Of a stretch of 64,000 nucleotides of DNA, positions 1-9,171 are shown in pieces. Source of the DNA: Aspidiotus rigidus (Eukaryota > Arthropoda > Insecta > Hemiptera > Diaspididae). Made by a program: the position numbers and the translations under genes. The stretch spans positions 3,846,001 through 3,910,000 of the forward strand of contig JAVHKY010000071.1 of assembly GCA_035079385.1 (NCBI GenBank), written 5' to 3'. The first letter of the stretch is position 1. The number at the start of each line of letters is the position of its first letter. The notes beneath the pieces are model-generated. The model was not told the DNA's origin. It saw only the letters and a list, made by a program, of their open reading frames with translations, and did not search any database.

Positions 1-321
1 GCGTACAATACTAAAGGATGTGTATTTGACTTTGAACAATTGCCTCGAATCAAAGCTATAGCGTATTCATGCTCTTCAAGTTCACGTTTTGAGGTGCTGC
101 TCATGATCTGTTCGCCTAATACAGGAAACTGCGGATTTTTTATCGTAGAATTCTTCATCAGAATGGAATGAAAACAATCTTTCACCTTACAAAAGCAGTT
201 CTGTGGTGAGAAACCGGTTTCAGATGTGTTGGTTTGAGTTTGAGCAAATGAGAGAACGAGAAAATGACTGAAATTATTTACTAAAAACAATTTCCATAAA
301 ACTTTTTCATATTTCAATCAT
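1..321 (-). CDS. Open frame running off the left edge; possible host exon
   Basis: Reading leftwards on the minus strand, one frame stays open from a stop at about 321 to the window edge, about 105 codons. It has an ATG at 158-156 and no stop after it. A possible splice acceptor (ending ATTTCAG) lies at about 275, so the exon may start there. The peptide has a hydrophobic stretch near its start, a cysteine cluster (NCFCKVKDCFH) and a charged segment (SKRELEEHEYAIALIRG). I do not recognise a family. An open frame this long in AT-rich DNA is mildly unusual but can arise by chance. The rest of the gene would lie left of the window. Confidence 0.3.
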
Positions 322-828
322 TTTATCATCGTCTTGCAATTTTTTCAGAGTAGAAGAGAAATTTATCATAAATAACAATGAGGCGGGCTCATCAATATTT
401 TTCTTTACGTGCCCAGCAAATGCCATGGTAAAGAATACTATTAACTTGAAATAAAAAAGTTACAGAATATGATACGATATTGACATTCATACTGCTCCAA
501 AAAACCGACCCGACAAATTTGAATCCCAGTTTTAACCGAGGTGAAGTCATTATTCTTCAAGTTCAAAACGCTATTGTATTTTGAAACTCAATATCGTTTA
601 CATTTGATAGCTAAGGATATAAAGTGAGCTCGCAGTCAAAAGTTTCTTCCTATCTTCGAGTGTTTTCTGAGTTCTTGGAATATCTATAAGGCGAATACGT
701 TGTAAGATAAAAAAAATTACAAAACATCGCGAAGTTACTTCCTTTTTTTTTTCTTTTCACAAATTGAAACACATGTGATACTACCCAGAAATACCTAACG
801 AAGAGGAAATATGACGAAAAAATCTCCA
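322..828. other. Intergenic AT-rich DNA, nothing recognised
   Basis: I see no coding signature, repeat match or structured element here. A short minus-strand frame at 650-868 overlaps the tRNA-like sequence and is not convincing. Confidence 0.5.
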
Positions 829-903
829 GGTTCGAGCGGGAGTCGAACCCCCAACCTTTTGTTTTCACGACGAGTGCGATAACTACTACGCTATACGAGG
901 TCC
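829..903 (-). pseudogene. tRNA-like sequence with intact internal promoter boxes (tRNA pseudogene or SINE head)
   Basis: The minus strand carries a 75-nt tRNA-sized unit. An A-box-like TAGCGTAGTAGTTAT lies at about 893-879 and a perfect B box GGTTCGACTCC at 849-839. The T arm is four of five paired and the D arm is about three pairs. The acceptor arms do not pair well, and no clean anticodon stem can be drawn. A functional tRNA is therefore unlikely; a degenerate tRNA or the 5' head of a tRNA-derived SINE fits better. Both boxes could still bind TFIIIC. Confidence 0.5.
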
Positions 904-1394
904 TAAGATTAAATCGTCGTACTTCCTCTTCCTCCTTTATCTGTATGATTCCTCGTGAACGTCTCCACTTATTAGCATTCTTCTTAGTTGTAGGAAACCT
1001 AACTTTATTATGTATTTTAATGTTTTAAATCCGAATTCTTTTCTTGCTTGGAATTCCTTCCCGAACTAGCTTTGATCAACTACCAAAAATCAAGCTCGCT
1101 TTCTGGATAGTCGCGACTGAAACAAGTTTCATTTGGAGAACTTGCATAAAAAATCTTGCGCTACAAATTACATGCAAGAAAAAAGGAGTGTTACGAAAGC
1201 TTGCTTTGACAAAATGAGTAATGTTTTATAATTCTCTGAAAAAGTATGATTAATTTCAAAAAATAGGTAGTCTGTACATTGAAAATATTGATTTTGCCTA
1301 ATTCTACCCATTAAATTCGTCTCACTTTTTTCCTAGTTGAAACTAAAGTTTTAACTGACAATAATTGTAATCACTTTTTACTAAAGTCAATTAC
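904..1394. other. Intergenic AT-rich DNA, nothing recognised
   Basis: No coding, RNA or repeat signature was seen. Confidence 0.45.
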
Positions 1395-1640
1395 CTATAG
1401 TTTTTTTTGAGTATTTGAGATTACAGACTCAGATTCAAGAGACGATGAATGAATGAACGGTAAGTTGTGGTGGTCGTATAGTAAATGTTGATATGTGGTA
1501 GTGTTATATTTATGTAGTCGTGAGCTTGAACAGTGCGTAGATAAGTTAGAGTTGAGTCGATGATGTTGTTGTTTTTTATTCTGTAGTGCGGAGCTAGTGT
1601 TGGATTGTCTATTGAAGAGATATCGTGTAGGTTGTAAAAA
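1395..1640. repeat. Left half of dispersed repeat K
   Basis: This segment matches 7275-7450 in the same orientation. Shared runs include AAGTTAG.GTTGAGTCGATG and a following TTGTTGTT tract. Its continuation is found after the F element, at about 2105-2230, which matches 7500-7620. The repeat therefore appears to be split by a later insertion. The minus strand gives a His/Asn/Ser-rich open frame at both copies (sharing HRLN.NL.TH), but nothing recognisable as a protein family. Confidence 0.5.
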
Positions 1641-2062
1641 AACGACGGCTTTCTTAACGAAGTTAAACGAGGAACGCAGGGAACCTGTTTTATGAGTCAA
1701 ATGGAATTTGGTATTGAAAATTCAAGGAAGCCTAGACCTAGATAAAGCTAGTATGCTGTATAAAGAAGGCCTAGACCTCCTATAAATCTAGTATAATATA
1801 CTTTGAGAGTCTAAATTTTTTTCTCGAATCTTCAGCTATATATGATAGGAGGGGGACTTAGAAAAATTCCTATCACATATGGCTCGAGAGTCGAAATTTT
1901 TTCCAAGTCCCCCTTCTATCATATATAGCTTGAGAGTCGAAATTATTCGAAGTCCCTCTCCTATGAGAGTCGACATTTTTCTAAGTTTTTTGCTGGACGG
2001 CGGATGGCGCACGGCAAATTTCTCAAAAAGCCCCCCCCCCCCCCATAAAACAGGTTCCCTGT
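1640..2062. mobile_element. Family F short inverted-repeat element
   Basis: The left arm contains AGGGAACCTGTTTTATG at about 1678. The right arm ends with its complement, CATAAAACAGGTTCCCT, at about 2044-2060. Internal sequence is a run of degenerate units of the form CATATATGGCTCGAGAG..GAAATTTTTCCAAGTCCC. The flank outside the short repeat (ACGACGGCTTTCTTAACGAA) is also conserved with copies near 45.5, 46.1 and 46.9 kb, so the full terminal repeat is longer than 17 bp on the left and truncated on the right. There is no coding capacity: this is a non-autonomous DNA element (MITE or foldback type). It splits repeat K. Confidence 0.6.
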
Positions 2063-2104
2063 TAATAGGGCATATAAAAATGGTCTCTACAGTTAGATCT
2101 TCGT

Positions 2105-2230
2105 CCTGGCAATGAGGACACGATGGAGGAGCTAGATTTGTAAGAAAGTAAGTGTGAGTGAGACGAGTGTGACGGTCAAGATGAGTTCCTCTTGTCTGAA
2201 TGGACGGTGAGATGATGAGGGTTCTAATTC
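2105..2230. repeat. Right half of dispersed repeat K
   Basis: It matches 7500-7620, with shared runs around GATGGAGGAG, GAGTAAGACGAGTGTG and CCTCTTG. It continues the segment at 1395-1640. Confidence 0.45.
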
Positions 2231-2660
2231 ATTGTAGAACCACCAGGTGAAAACTACATAGTAGCAACTGAAATAATTCGTGGAAACTATACTTAGTTTT
2301 GACTTCGTCTTCACTCGCTTCTTCACATTTGCTCTTATGGATTAGCGTAAATGATGATTATCATGTGGCTCGAATTACAAGAACATTAATGACATTCCCC
2401 ATGAATCTCTTCTCTCTTATCTGCCATCTATTTTCATCTATCCTCACTACGTCATCATTGATTATACCGCCGAGCCGAGCCAATGACCTGAGTTAGTACT
2501 TTCAAAGCTCGTAAAAATAAATGAAGAATAAAGAACTATATATGTGAATGTGAAAAAAGTTCACGTTGGAGTAAGTTTTACAAAGGAAAACGTAATATGT
2601 AAGATGAAGGAGAGAAAAAAAGAAACGAGATTTTAATACCAAAGAAGTTCTATACACTAG
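2231..2660. other. No feature recognised
   Basis: AT-rich sequence without a repeat match elsewhere in the window and without a convincing frame. Confidence 0.4.
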
Positions 2661-2677
2661 TTTTTAGCTTAGGTTAA

Positions 2678-3004
2678 ATGAAGAACAAATATCATGGTGG
2701 CATGTGGCACTTAATCGATTTACATTCGACACACCTTATGAAAAAACGTTTAAAAAATATGACTTGTAATCCAACTGTTAGGAAGATCGCTCAGACGGAC
2801 CAACTGACATTTTACTTGATAAATGTAGGAAGGAGCTCGGCCCAGCAAACTGAAGTTTTGTTTTCTGAGGATGACAAACCCTGTCGTATATAAATAATCA
2901 CTGAGGTTTATCTTTATAGGAGTGAAATTCGAGTCCCTCGAGGCTATAGTTCTCATCACAGTGACGATGTTGCTGTAATCTATCATAATTCCATAAAAGT
3001 CGAA
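2678..3004 (+). pseudogene. LINE endonuclease N-terminal part, frameshifted
   Basis: The frame from 2678 contains INVGRSSAQQTEVLFSEDDKP, the typical start of an R1-clade AP-like endonuclease, and ends at a stop at 2893. The next part continues in another frame from about 2895, with YRSEIRVPRGYSSHHSDD followed by VAVIYHNS. It is in frame with the large open frame beginning at 3005. One or more small indels near 2885-2900 therefore separate the catalytic N-terminus from the rest. This protein would nick target DNA to start target-primed reverse transcription. Confidence 0.65.
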
Positions 3005-4813
3005 ATGCTTTTCAAGACAGGTTTTCTTCTTATTTTTAAAATCGATGACTTTACTGTATTTGCAAATTATTGGCCTCCCAAACAAGAAATAACTGACAAG
3101 TTGAGCCTACTGGGTTCGAAAATAAATGCCTATACAAAAAATAAAATCGTACTGGGTGATTTCAATGTGAGATCGAAAATTTTTGAAAAACTTAAGAAAC
3201 CTTTAAATCTATATAATAAGAAAGGAGAAAGGCTTGAAAATTTTATTTTGGCTAATAACCTGATAATTAAGAACACATATAATCTTCCCACCTTCAGAAA
3301 TCACAATGGTAAGAGTGTTATTGACCTTGTTCTAGTGTCAGAGAGTGCAGGGCCACGAGTCACTTCTGTTAAGCTTGATACTAACACAGGAACGCCCCAC
3401 ATGAGCTTAATTTTTGGAGTACGTTTGAAAGACACGAAAGAGATACCGCCCGAAAACTTTGAAGAAATCATTAATTATAAACAGCTGGATAGAAAAATTA
3501 CACAGAAAAATCTTGCAAACTTTGAGCAAATATTTAGGAAATGTAGGACAGCAGACACTCTGAGTAGAGAGATTGAAGTGTTCAACAGTTTCCTGACTAG
3601 TTGTATTAAGGAATCTACTGAACGAAGAAAAATTAAAAAGAATAACTGGTGGACATATGAACTTAGTAGAAGGAAAAACGAAATCAAAAAACTAAGACGT
3701 AAAGAATTTAGACTTAGAGAAGCAATGGAGAAGGAGATCATGAGAAATAAAATAAAGGAACTCAATAAAGAATATAAAAATATTATTAGAGAAGTAAAGC
3801 GCAAGGCATGGAAAGAACAGGTTGAAAATTCAGAAATCTGGAAGGGTCCCTACAAAGCCCTGGTTGGCAAAAATACCAAACTTAAATTACCATCACTCAT
3901 TAAAGACAATAGTATAATCACTGAAGAAAATGAAAAATATAAAGTAATCATGGAAGAAATTTTCCCTCGCACTTCTGATACACTCCAAAAAATAGTAGAG
4001 AGAAGGTTTGAATGTAAATATGTGCTGGACAGACCCACTATTGATAATATAATTAAAAAACTTAAAAATAATAAGGCGCCAGGGCACGATGGAATCTCTA
4101 ATTCTGTGATTAAAATGCTTCACAAAAAACAACCTTCCCTCTTGGTGACTCTGCTGAATAAATGTCTGTCATTGAGAAACTTTCCTGTGGTTTGGAAAAA
4201 TGGAAAGATCAAGCTTCTCAATAAACCTGACAAAAATCCTGAGGATATAAAAAGCTATAGACCCATTACCCTCCTTTCTTCCCTCGGTAAAATCTTTGAG
4301 AAAGTAATAAAAATTTTCTTAGAAGAAGAACTAGAAAAACGCAGTTGTCTTCATGAAAATCAATTTGCCTACAGAAAAGATAAATCAACCGAAAAGGCAG
4401 CCAGTCTGGTTGTTGATACAGTTGAAAAACTGCAAAAAATGTACAGTCATGTGGTTTTGGTGAGCTTCGATGTTTCGGGCGCGTTTGATAGGGTTAGGTG
4501 GTCTTCCATTATTGAAATATTGAAAACTCATAAAATTCCCAACTCCCTTCTTTCTATCTTGCAGAACTATTTGACCGAAAGAACAGTTGGACACTATACA
4601 GAGAGTAAAAAACCGGAATTTGCTATTAAATTGACGGCTGGAGTTCCTCAGGGGTCTGTCTTAGGACCTATTCTGTTTAATGTTGCCATGTCCACATTAC
4701 ATGAGATAGCCCTAAAAAGGGGGCAGGAATTAGTCAGCTATGCTGATGACCTAATCCTAATCTCTGGCATTGACAGGGAATCAGATTTGGATAAAATTGA
4801 CTCCACAATATAA
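3005..4813 (+). pseudogene. LINE ORF2: endonuclease C-terminal half plus reverse transcriptase
   Basis: This 602-codon open frame starts inside the endonuclease, so its ATG is incidental. GDFNVRS lies near residue 50, and SVIDLVLVS closes the endonuclease near residue 105. A basic linker follows. The RT fingers and palm run from about residue 350: KLKNNKAPGHDGISN, then YRPITLLSSLGKIFEK, then SFDVSGAFDR near 487 (motif A), then AGVPQGSVLGP at 545 (motif B), and YADD at 579 (motif C). The catalytic aspartates are intact. The frame ends at TAA 4811-4813. The downstream sequence continues in the same frame with sensible RT thumb residues, so this is one recent nonsense change in an otherwise long open frame. 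Confidence 0.85.
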
Positions 4814-5683
4814 GAACTTAGTCAACAATTAGAATATCTGGGGCTGGCCTTCAATGAACGTAAAACGCAAATGATGGTTGTTAGCAAGAAACATAATAAA
4901 AGAAAAATTAAGGAAATAATTGAACAAGTAATTAAAATTAATGGAAATGAGATATCGATAGCTAACTCAATAAAATATCTTGGTCTGATAATCGATGAAC
5001 ATCTTAATTATCAAGAGCACACACAATACATTTGTCAAAAGATACAGAAATATTATAACTGCTTCAGATCCTTATATGGGAAGGAATGGGGTTCAAACTG
5101 TAAACAGCGAATCACTCTCTATAAAGCGATCTTTGAATCAATCACTTCCTATTGTTCTAGTATTTATTACAGTAGAATTAACAAGAATCAAATCAAAAAA
5201 ATACTTAGCTTACAGAGAGCCGTTCTAATAGGATGTATAGCGGGCTATCGTACTTTGTCCTACCCCTCAACCAATATTATAGCAGGTATTATGTCAATTG
5301 ACATTAAGCTTAAACTGATTAATAAGATCAAAAAAAGGAATTCTGAGAATAAACGTCAAAATATAATAAATAAAAGAAAGTATATGGAGGAAGCACTTGA
5401 TGAATGGAATGACCGATATACGGGGTGCATGATCAGTGAACATGTTAAAAAAATGATTCCAAGTGTGCACGAAAGAACAGTAATGGGGAAACACCTACCG
5501 ATAAATTATTACAATACTCAGGGACTATCGGGACATGGGAAATGCGCAGAATATCTTTACAGATTTAAAATAACCGAAAACAAAAGCTGTAGAGACTGTG
5601 ACGCTGAGACAGATAGTATGTTTCATACCATCTTTGAATGTCCCGTTCAGGAGAGTAAAAGAGCTTTTTTTTGGAATCAATGA
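4814..5683 (+). pseudogene. LINE ORF2 C-terminal region (RT thumb, zinc knuckle)
   Basis: It is directly in frame with the upstream RT after the TAA. The first codons read ELSQQLEYLGLAFNERKTQM, the usual continuation after YADD. SIKYLGLIIDEHLNYQEH follows (the KYLG motif of LINE RTs). Near the end is a knuckle with LSGHGKCAEYLYRF, then C..C and D..FHTIFECP. The frame ends at a stop reached by slipping in a T8 run near 5667. The normal tail (FGINEKFKKVTDLDRG, then LVRLTGYLFEVL) is in the next frame and ends at 5780. Confidence 0.75.
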
Positions 5684-5780
5684 AAAATTTAAGAAAGTAA
5701 CTGATCTCGACAGAGGGGAACTTGTGAGACTGACGGGTTACCTTTTTGAGGTTCTGAGTGCCAAAACCATAATAGATTAG
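5660..5780 (+). pseudogene. LINE ORF2 last residues after a homopolymer frameshift
   Basis: After the T8 run the expected continuation is read in another frame and stops at TAG 5778-5780. A one-base length change in the T run explains the shift. It could be a true mutation or a sequencing or assembly error in a homopolymer. Confidence 0.55.
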
Positions 5781-5804
5781 TCCTGTGGTCGTGGTTCGTC
5801 TGAT

Positions 5805-5986
5805 TTTTTTTTTATTTTATTTTATTTTATTTTTTATTTTATTTTTATTTTATTTTTTTTTATTTTTATTTTATTTTATTTTATTTTTATTTATTTATTT
5901 TTTTTTATTTTTATTTATTTATTTATTTTTTATTTTTATTTGTTTATTTTATTTTTATTTGTTTATTTTATTTTATTTTATTTTGA
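5805..5986. repeat. (TTTTA)n-type low-complexity tract at LINE 3' side
   Basis: About 180 bp of TTTTA, TTTTTA and TTTA units lie on the strand that is sense for the LINE. The tract begins about 25 bp after the ORF2 stop. Simple 3' tails are known for some LINEs, but T-rich rather than A-rich on the sense strand is unusual. The Phe/Leu-rich frame read through it is an artefact. Confidence 0.85.
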
Positions 5987-6012
5987 AATTGATCTTCTTT
6001 GAATGTTATTTG

Positions 6013-6066
6013 TACAATTGAGGAGTTATCTGTCCAAAGGGCGTCTGTCGGGCGGACGCCCTTTTT
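6013..6066. repeat. Small foldback sequence (family M, collapsed copy)
   Basis: AAAGGGCGTC (6036-6045) and GACGCCCTTT (6055-6064) form a perfect 10-bp stem with a 9-nt loop. The flank AATTGAGGAGTTATCTGTC recurs in inverse orientation at 9023-9042, beside a longer element with the same inverted ends (8809-9047). It is either a collapsed copy of that element or the 3' terminus of the LINE. Confidence 0.6.
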
Positions 6067-6654
6067 TGGAAATTTGTAATTGTTGAATTCCTTATGATTC
6101 AAACTATTATATTCCAACTTCAAAACATCATATTTGAACCCTCATATCTGCTAAAATACGGAAATTTTAGGTGAACTTTGTACGGGTCATAAATCAGAAT
6201 ATTATTGAGTAGACGTACATCATAAAGTTTGAACATGCGTACTCAAAATAGCCCGCACGTACGGTACTATTCTATATACGTCACTTTGAATCTTTTATGA
6301 ACTTACATAGCAAACTTGAAATATACATCATGAAGTGGATCTCAAAGAATATTGAAAAATAGGTATAAACAAACCAGAGCTTCAGAACAATATATTATAT
6401 TAGAACTTGATAATCCAAGATCTACATCATTATAATATTAATGAGGAAGATGTGAGAATGAAGGAGATGAGTCAGGTATTAGGTAAAAATACTCAAGAAT
6501 TATACACGCAGACGAAGATTTAAATACGAGGCGGGTGGCAATATTCCACTGATAAACTTTGATGAAGTCAACTGCCGTTTGTAGGTACTTATTCAGTTAT
6601 GGAAATGCGTGCGTACTTTGTTGAAGTTTTGTTAGTCAAATCGCCGCCCAGGAT
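6067..6654. other. No feature recognised
   Basis: AT-rich sequence with no repeat match noticed and no convincing frame. Confidence 0.4.
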
Positions 6655-6797
6655 TATATGTATTTTTACCGACTTTTCTAACTAGAAAAGTGAGGTATTA
6701 CACCCGTAGCAAGGTCAACAGGGGGAGTGGGTAATGAACTTTCTCGACGTTTTAGGGGTCCTAGATCACAACTAGCATAAAAAAAAATTTCAGGTTT

Positions 6798-6834
<37 letters not shown>

Positions 6835-7095
6835 ATTTTTTTGTCCGCGGAACTCCTCCGAAACTACCCGATGGATTTTTTTGTAACTTAGCCATATTGT
6901 AGTAGTATATCTGAAGATGTGCACCTGCAATTTTTTTGAAAATCGGATGAGTAGTTCTCGAGAAATTTTCAATTTGTTGAGAAATTTTGCAGTATTTCGA
7001 GTACCTTTTTGTCCGCGGAACTCCTCCGAAACTACCCGATGGATTTTTTTGTAACTCGGCCATATTGTAGTATTATATTTGAAGATGTGCTTTAT
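6655..7095 (+). repeat. Family H hairpin-ended repeat, copy 1
   Basis: It starts with the conserved end TTTTTACC, then a hairpin (GACTTTTC..GAAAAGT) at 6664-6692, then AGGTATTAC. Next come the module with CGTTTTAGGGGTCCTAGAT, then TTTCAGGTTTCCTTAT, a TA microsatellite at 6799-6831, and two tandem copies (period about 170 bp) of a unit starting GTCCGCGGAACTCCTCCGAA. The same order is seen inverted at 22296-22790 and 45050-45515, and direct at 42085-42510. The minus-strand frame through the tandem units is open but has no recognised domain. Confidence 0.7.
6799..6831. repeat. (TA)n microsatellite inside H copy 1
   Basis: Uninterrupted TA repeats at the place where other H copies have short TATATAAGG-like sequence. 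The array appears to have grown inside the element. Confidence 0.85.
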
Positions 7096-8260
7096 TTTTG
7101 AACGGATAGTGGCAATGGCGAGTTGTTCATTTTTCTAGCTATTTTTCATTATTATTAGTCATAGTCGATAGTTTTTTTTTTTTTATTATTATTTTACGAG
7201 CATTATAAACTGCACGAGGGTTATTTGCTCGGCGTTACAATCTTATTTTAGAACATTACTTGAATTAGGTTAAATTAGGTACGTATTGGTGGAATTGAGT
7301 GGCGATCGAACGGAATTTGTTGGTGAATTATATGAAGTTGTAGAATTAAGTGGTGCGTAAATAAGTTAGGGTTGAGTCGATGGTTTCGGAGTTGTTGTTT
7401 AGTGCTGCATTGATATTGGAAGATATATTTAGGAAGGTTCGAGTGGGTTGCAGGACGGGGCATGAGAAAAAAAATGATCAACTGATAAATTTTCTTGGAG
7501 ACAGTGAGGGCATGATGGAGGAGCGAGATTAGTGAGAAGATAAGTATGAGTAAGACGAGTGTGGCCTGTTCGTAGCCGAGCTAAAATGACCTCCTCTTGC
7601 CTTGAATTTCGTTGGGATGAGGACCAAAATGTGGGTTCACGTTTTATTTTTCTTAATTTGTTATTCGACTGATTTTAGTGAAAACCTTGACTTCGAATGA
7701 TTAAGTACAATTTTTTAATCTTCATCAAGTGTGCTGATGCGAGACTACCTGGGTGATTTCACTCTTAATTAATAATTGATTTATTTGTCATTTTTTCATG
7801 TATGGGTACATAATTAATAGTGGTTCATAGTTGATTTGAGGTGGAAAGATTATTTTCAATTTGGACTGGCTTTTTTGAGTGAGATTTGAGATTAGACTAA
7901 CGAGTAAACCGGGCTTGGGTGCTATATATTTTTACCGAATTTTCTTGCTAGAAAAGTGAGGTATTTTGTTAATACGTTTGGAATGGTTGAAGCGTGAGGG
8001 AAGGAATGAGGGGTTGACTATTGGGTGATTGGTTGCTTCTTTCGTTTCGACATCGATTTTTTTAGTTTTTCGGGATCTCGTTGTAGCTGGATTCCCAGAT
8101 GAAGAATTTTGGGGTGGAGTGTGCATAGAAAATGGTGATATGATAGCGTGAAGGCAATTTATGAGTGCACGAGAGGAATAGCAGCTCGAGATAGCTTTAA
8201 GAGATGCCAGGAATCGGAAGTGATAAAGAATTGAACTACTCATCCTAATATACAGTATAC
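7096..8260 (+). repeat. Repeat K followed by family I, copy 1
   Basis: Positions 7275-7620 match repeat K (1395-1640 plus 2105-2230). Positions 7640-8260 match, in inverse orientation, 21424-22060. They also match 60162-60572 and part of 23170-23400. Internal landmarks are GGTGTCTC-like borders, a hairpin at 7928-7960 (TTTTTACCGAATTTTC..GAAAAGTGAGG), and a peptide-like stretch at 7932-8243. The latter reads on the minus strand as NSSSGNPATTRSRKTKKIDV and onward, and on the plus strand ends IYECTRGI..RDSFKRCQESEVIKN and stop. Which strand, if either, was coding is unresolved. Confidence 0.65.
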
Positions 8261-8329
8261 TAGACTAATAATATGCTAAGAATAAGGTATGGGAAAAAAT
8301 GATTGTAGAGCTCTTTTTTATTAGAAACA

Positions 8330-8665
8330 ACTGTTATAGCCTCGTAGCAGTTTGGACAGGGAAAGGGGGAGTGGTTTTTCTGGAGACGTTTTGTAGGTTT
8401 TAGATGACTCTTAGCCTAAATTATAACAAAATTCAGGTTTCCTTATTGGATTATAGGTATTTTTACTCTGTTATCTGTTGATGTGACATCATAGTGATAG
8501 AATTTATAAACTGAGTTTTATTGTTTATTCTACAAATGTTTGACATGATTGACAGGTCATTGGTATTTAATTTAAAGAGAGGGAGTGACTCTCTCAATGT
8601 TTCTTGCATTGTGGGAAGAAAAGTCGTGTACTACTCACGCGACTGCGTGAGTGTTTTTTAAAAAT
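8330..8665 (+). repeat. Family J repeat, copy 1, with CGCG-centred palindrome
   Basis: It matches 20655-20995 and 22845-23165 in inverse orientation. Its left module (GGGGGAGTG...GACGTTTT..AGGTTT..GATGACTC, then TTCAGGTTTCCTTAT) is a diverged version of the H module. The right end carries a perfect 8-bp-arm palindrome, ACTCACGCGACTGCGTGAGT, at 8633-8652. All three copies keep this palindrome. No coding potential is shared among the copies. Confidence 0.7.
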
Positions 8666-8808
8666 ATTCTCAAAAAGAAGTAAACTAGACAATAATGAAG
8701 GAGCTGTTCGAAGTTCAAACTTCAAAGAGCGTAACGCGTTCAAAGACTGATAACAAAAACAAGATGGCCGCCCAAACCAAAAATTTTCTAAATTTCCTCA
8801 TTTCGATT

Positions 8809-9047
8809 AAAAGGGCGTCCGAGGTACTCTACTTTCTAACCTTTTTAAATAAATATTACTCATTTTACAAAGAAGATAATTGAGCGTTATATTCACAGAG
8901 AAAAACTGAACAAATTTCAAAGAATAACTTTTTTACAATAAATCACTCCATCAAAAGTTATTTCACATTGAAACTTCAAAACGATTTTTTCAATCAATGT
9001 TTTGACCGAAGGACGCCCTTTTGACAGATAACTCCTCAATTGAACTG
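8809..9047 (-). mobile_element. Family M short inverted-repeat element, long copy
   Basis: Inverted ends AAAAGGGCGTCC (8809-8820) and GGACGCCCTTTT (9011-9022) bracket about 190 bp of AT-rich DNA. The outer flank TTGAGGAGTTATCTGTC (complement, to 9042) is shared with the collapsed copy at 6013-6066. A small non-autonomous DNA element is the simplest reading. Confidence 0.5.
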
Positions 9048-9102
9048 CTGACTGATAGGCTCATGTAAGAGCAGCAGTCGAAGATATATCTAAATATATA
9101 TA

Positions 9103-9171
9103 TAGGTTAAATGAAGAACAAATATCATGGTGGCATGTGGCACTTAATCGATTTACATTCGACACACCTTT
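9103..9171 (+). repeat. 69-bp sequence shared with the start of the R1-clade LINE
   Basis: TAGGTTAAATGAAGAACAAA and the following about 49 bp are nearly identical to 2661-2741 in the same orientation, but here no LINE follows. It may be a 5' fragment of another copy or part of a shared insertion target. Confidence 0.7.

Larger units (their letters stand above)
2661..5986 (+). mobile_element. R1-clade non-LTR retrotransposon (LINE), degenerate copy
   Basis: The element keeps, in order, an AP-like endonuclease (broken at its start), a reverse transcriptase and a C-terminal zinc-knuckle region. I saw no gag-like ORF1 upstream, so the copy is probably 5'-truncated. The first 69 bp (2661-2741) recur at 9103-9171. 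Three lesions inactivate it: an endonuclease frameshift near 2890, a TAA at 4811-4813, and a slip in a T8 run near 5667. The 3' side runs into a long TTTTA tract rather than a poly(A) tail. R1-clade membership rests on the endonuclease style and on the C-terminal LSGHG.C.EYLYRF ... C..C...D..FH..F.C pattern. Confidence 0.8.

Noticed and set aside
829..903. Functional tRNA gene
   Set aside because: The promoter boxes are good, but the acceptor and anticodon stems do not pair.
5785..6021. Long Phe/Leu-rich open frame
   Set aside because: It is only the translation of the TTTTA tract.
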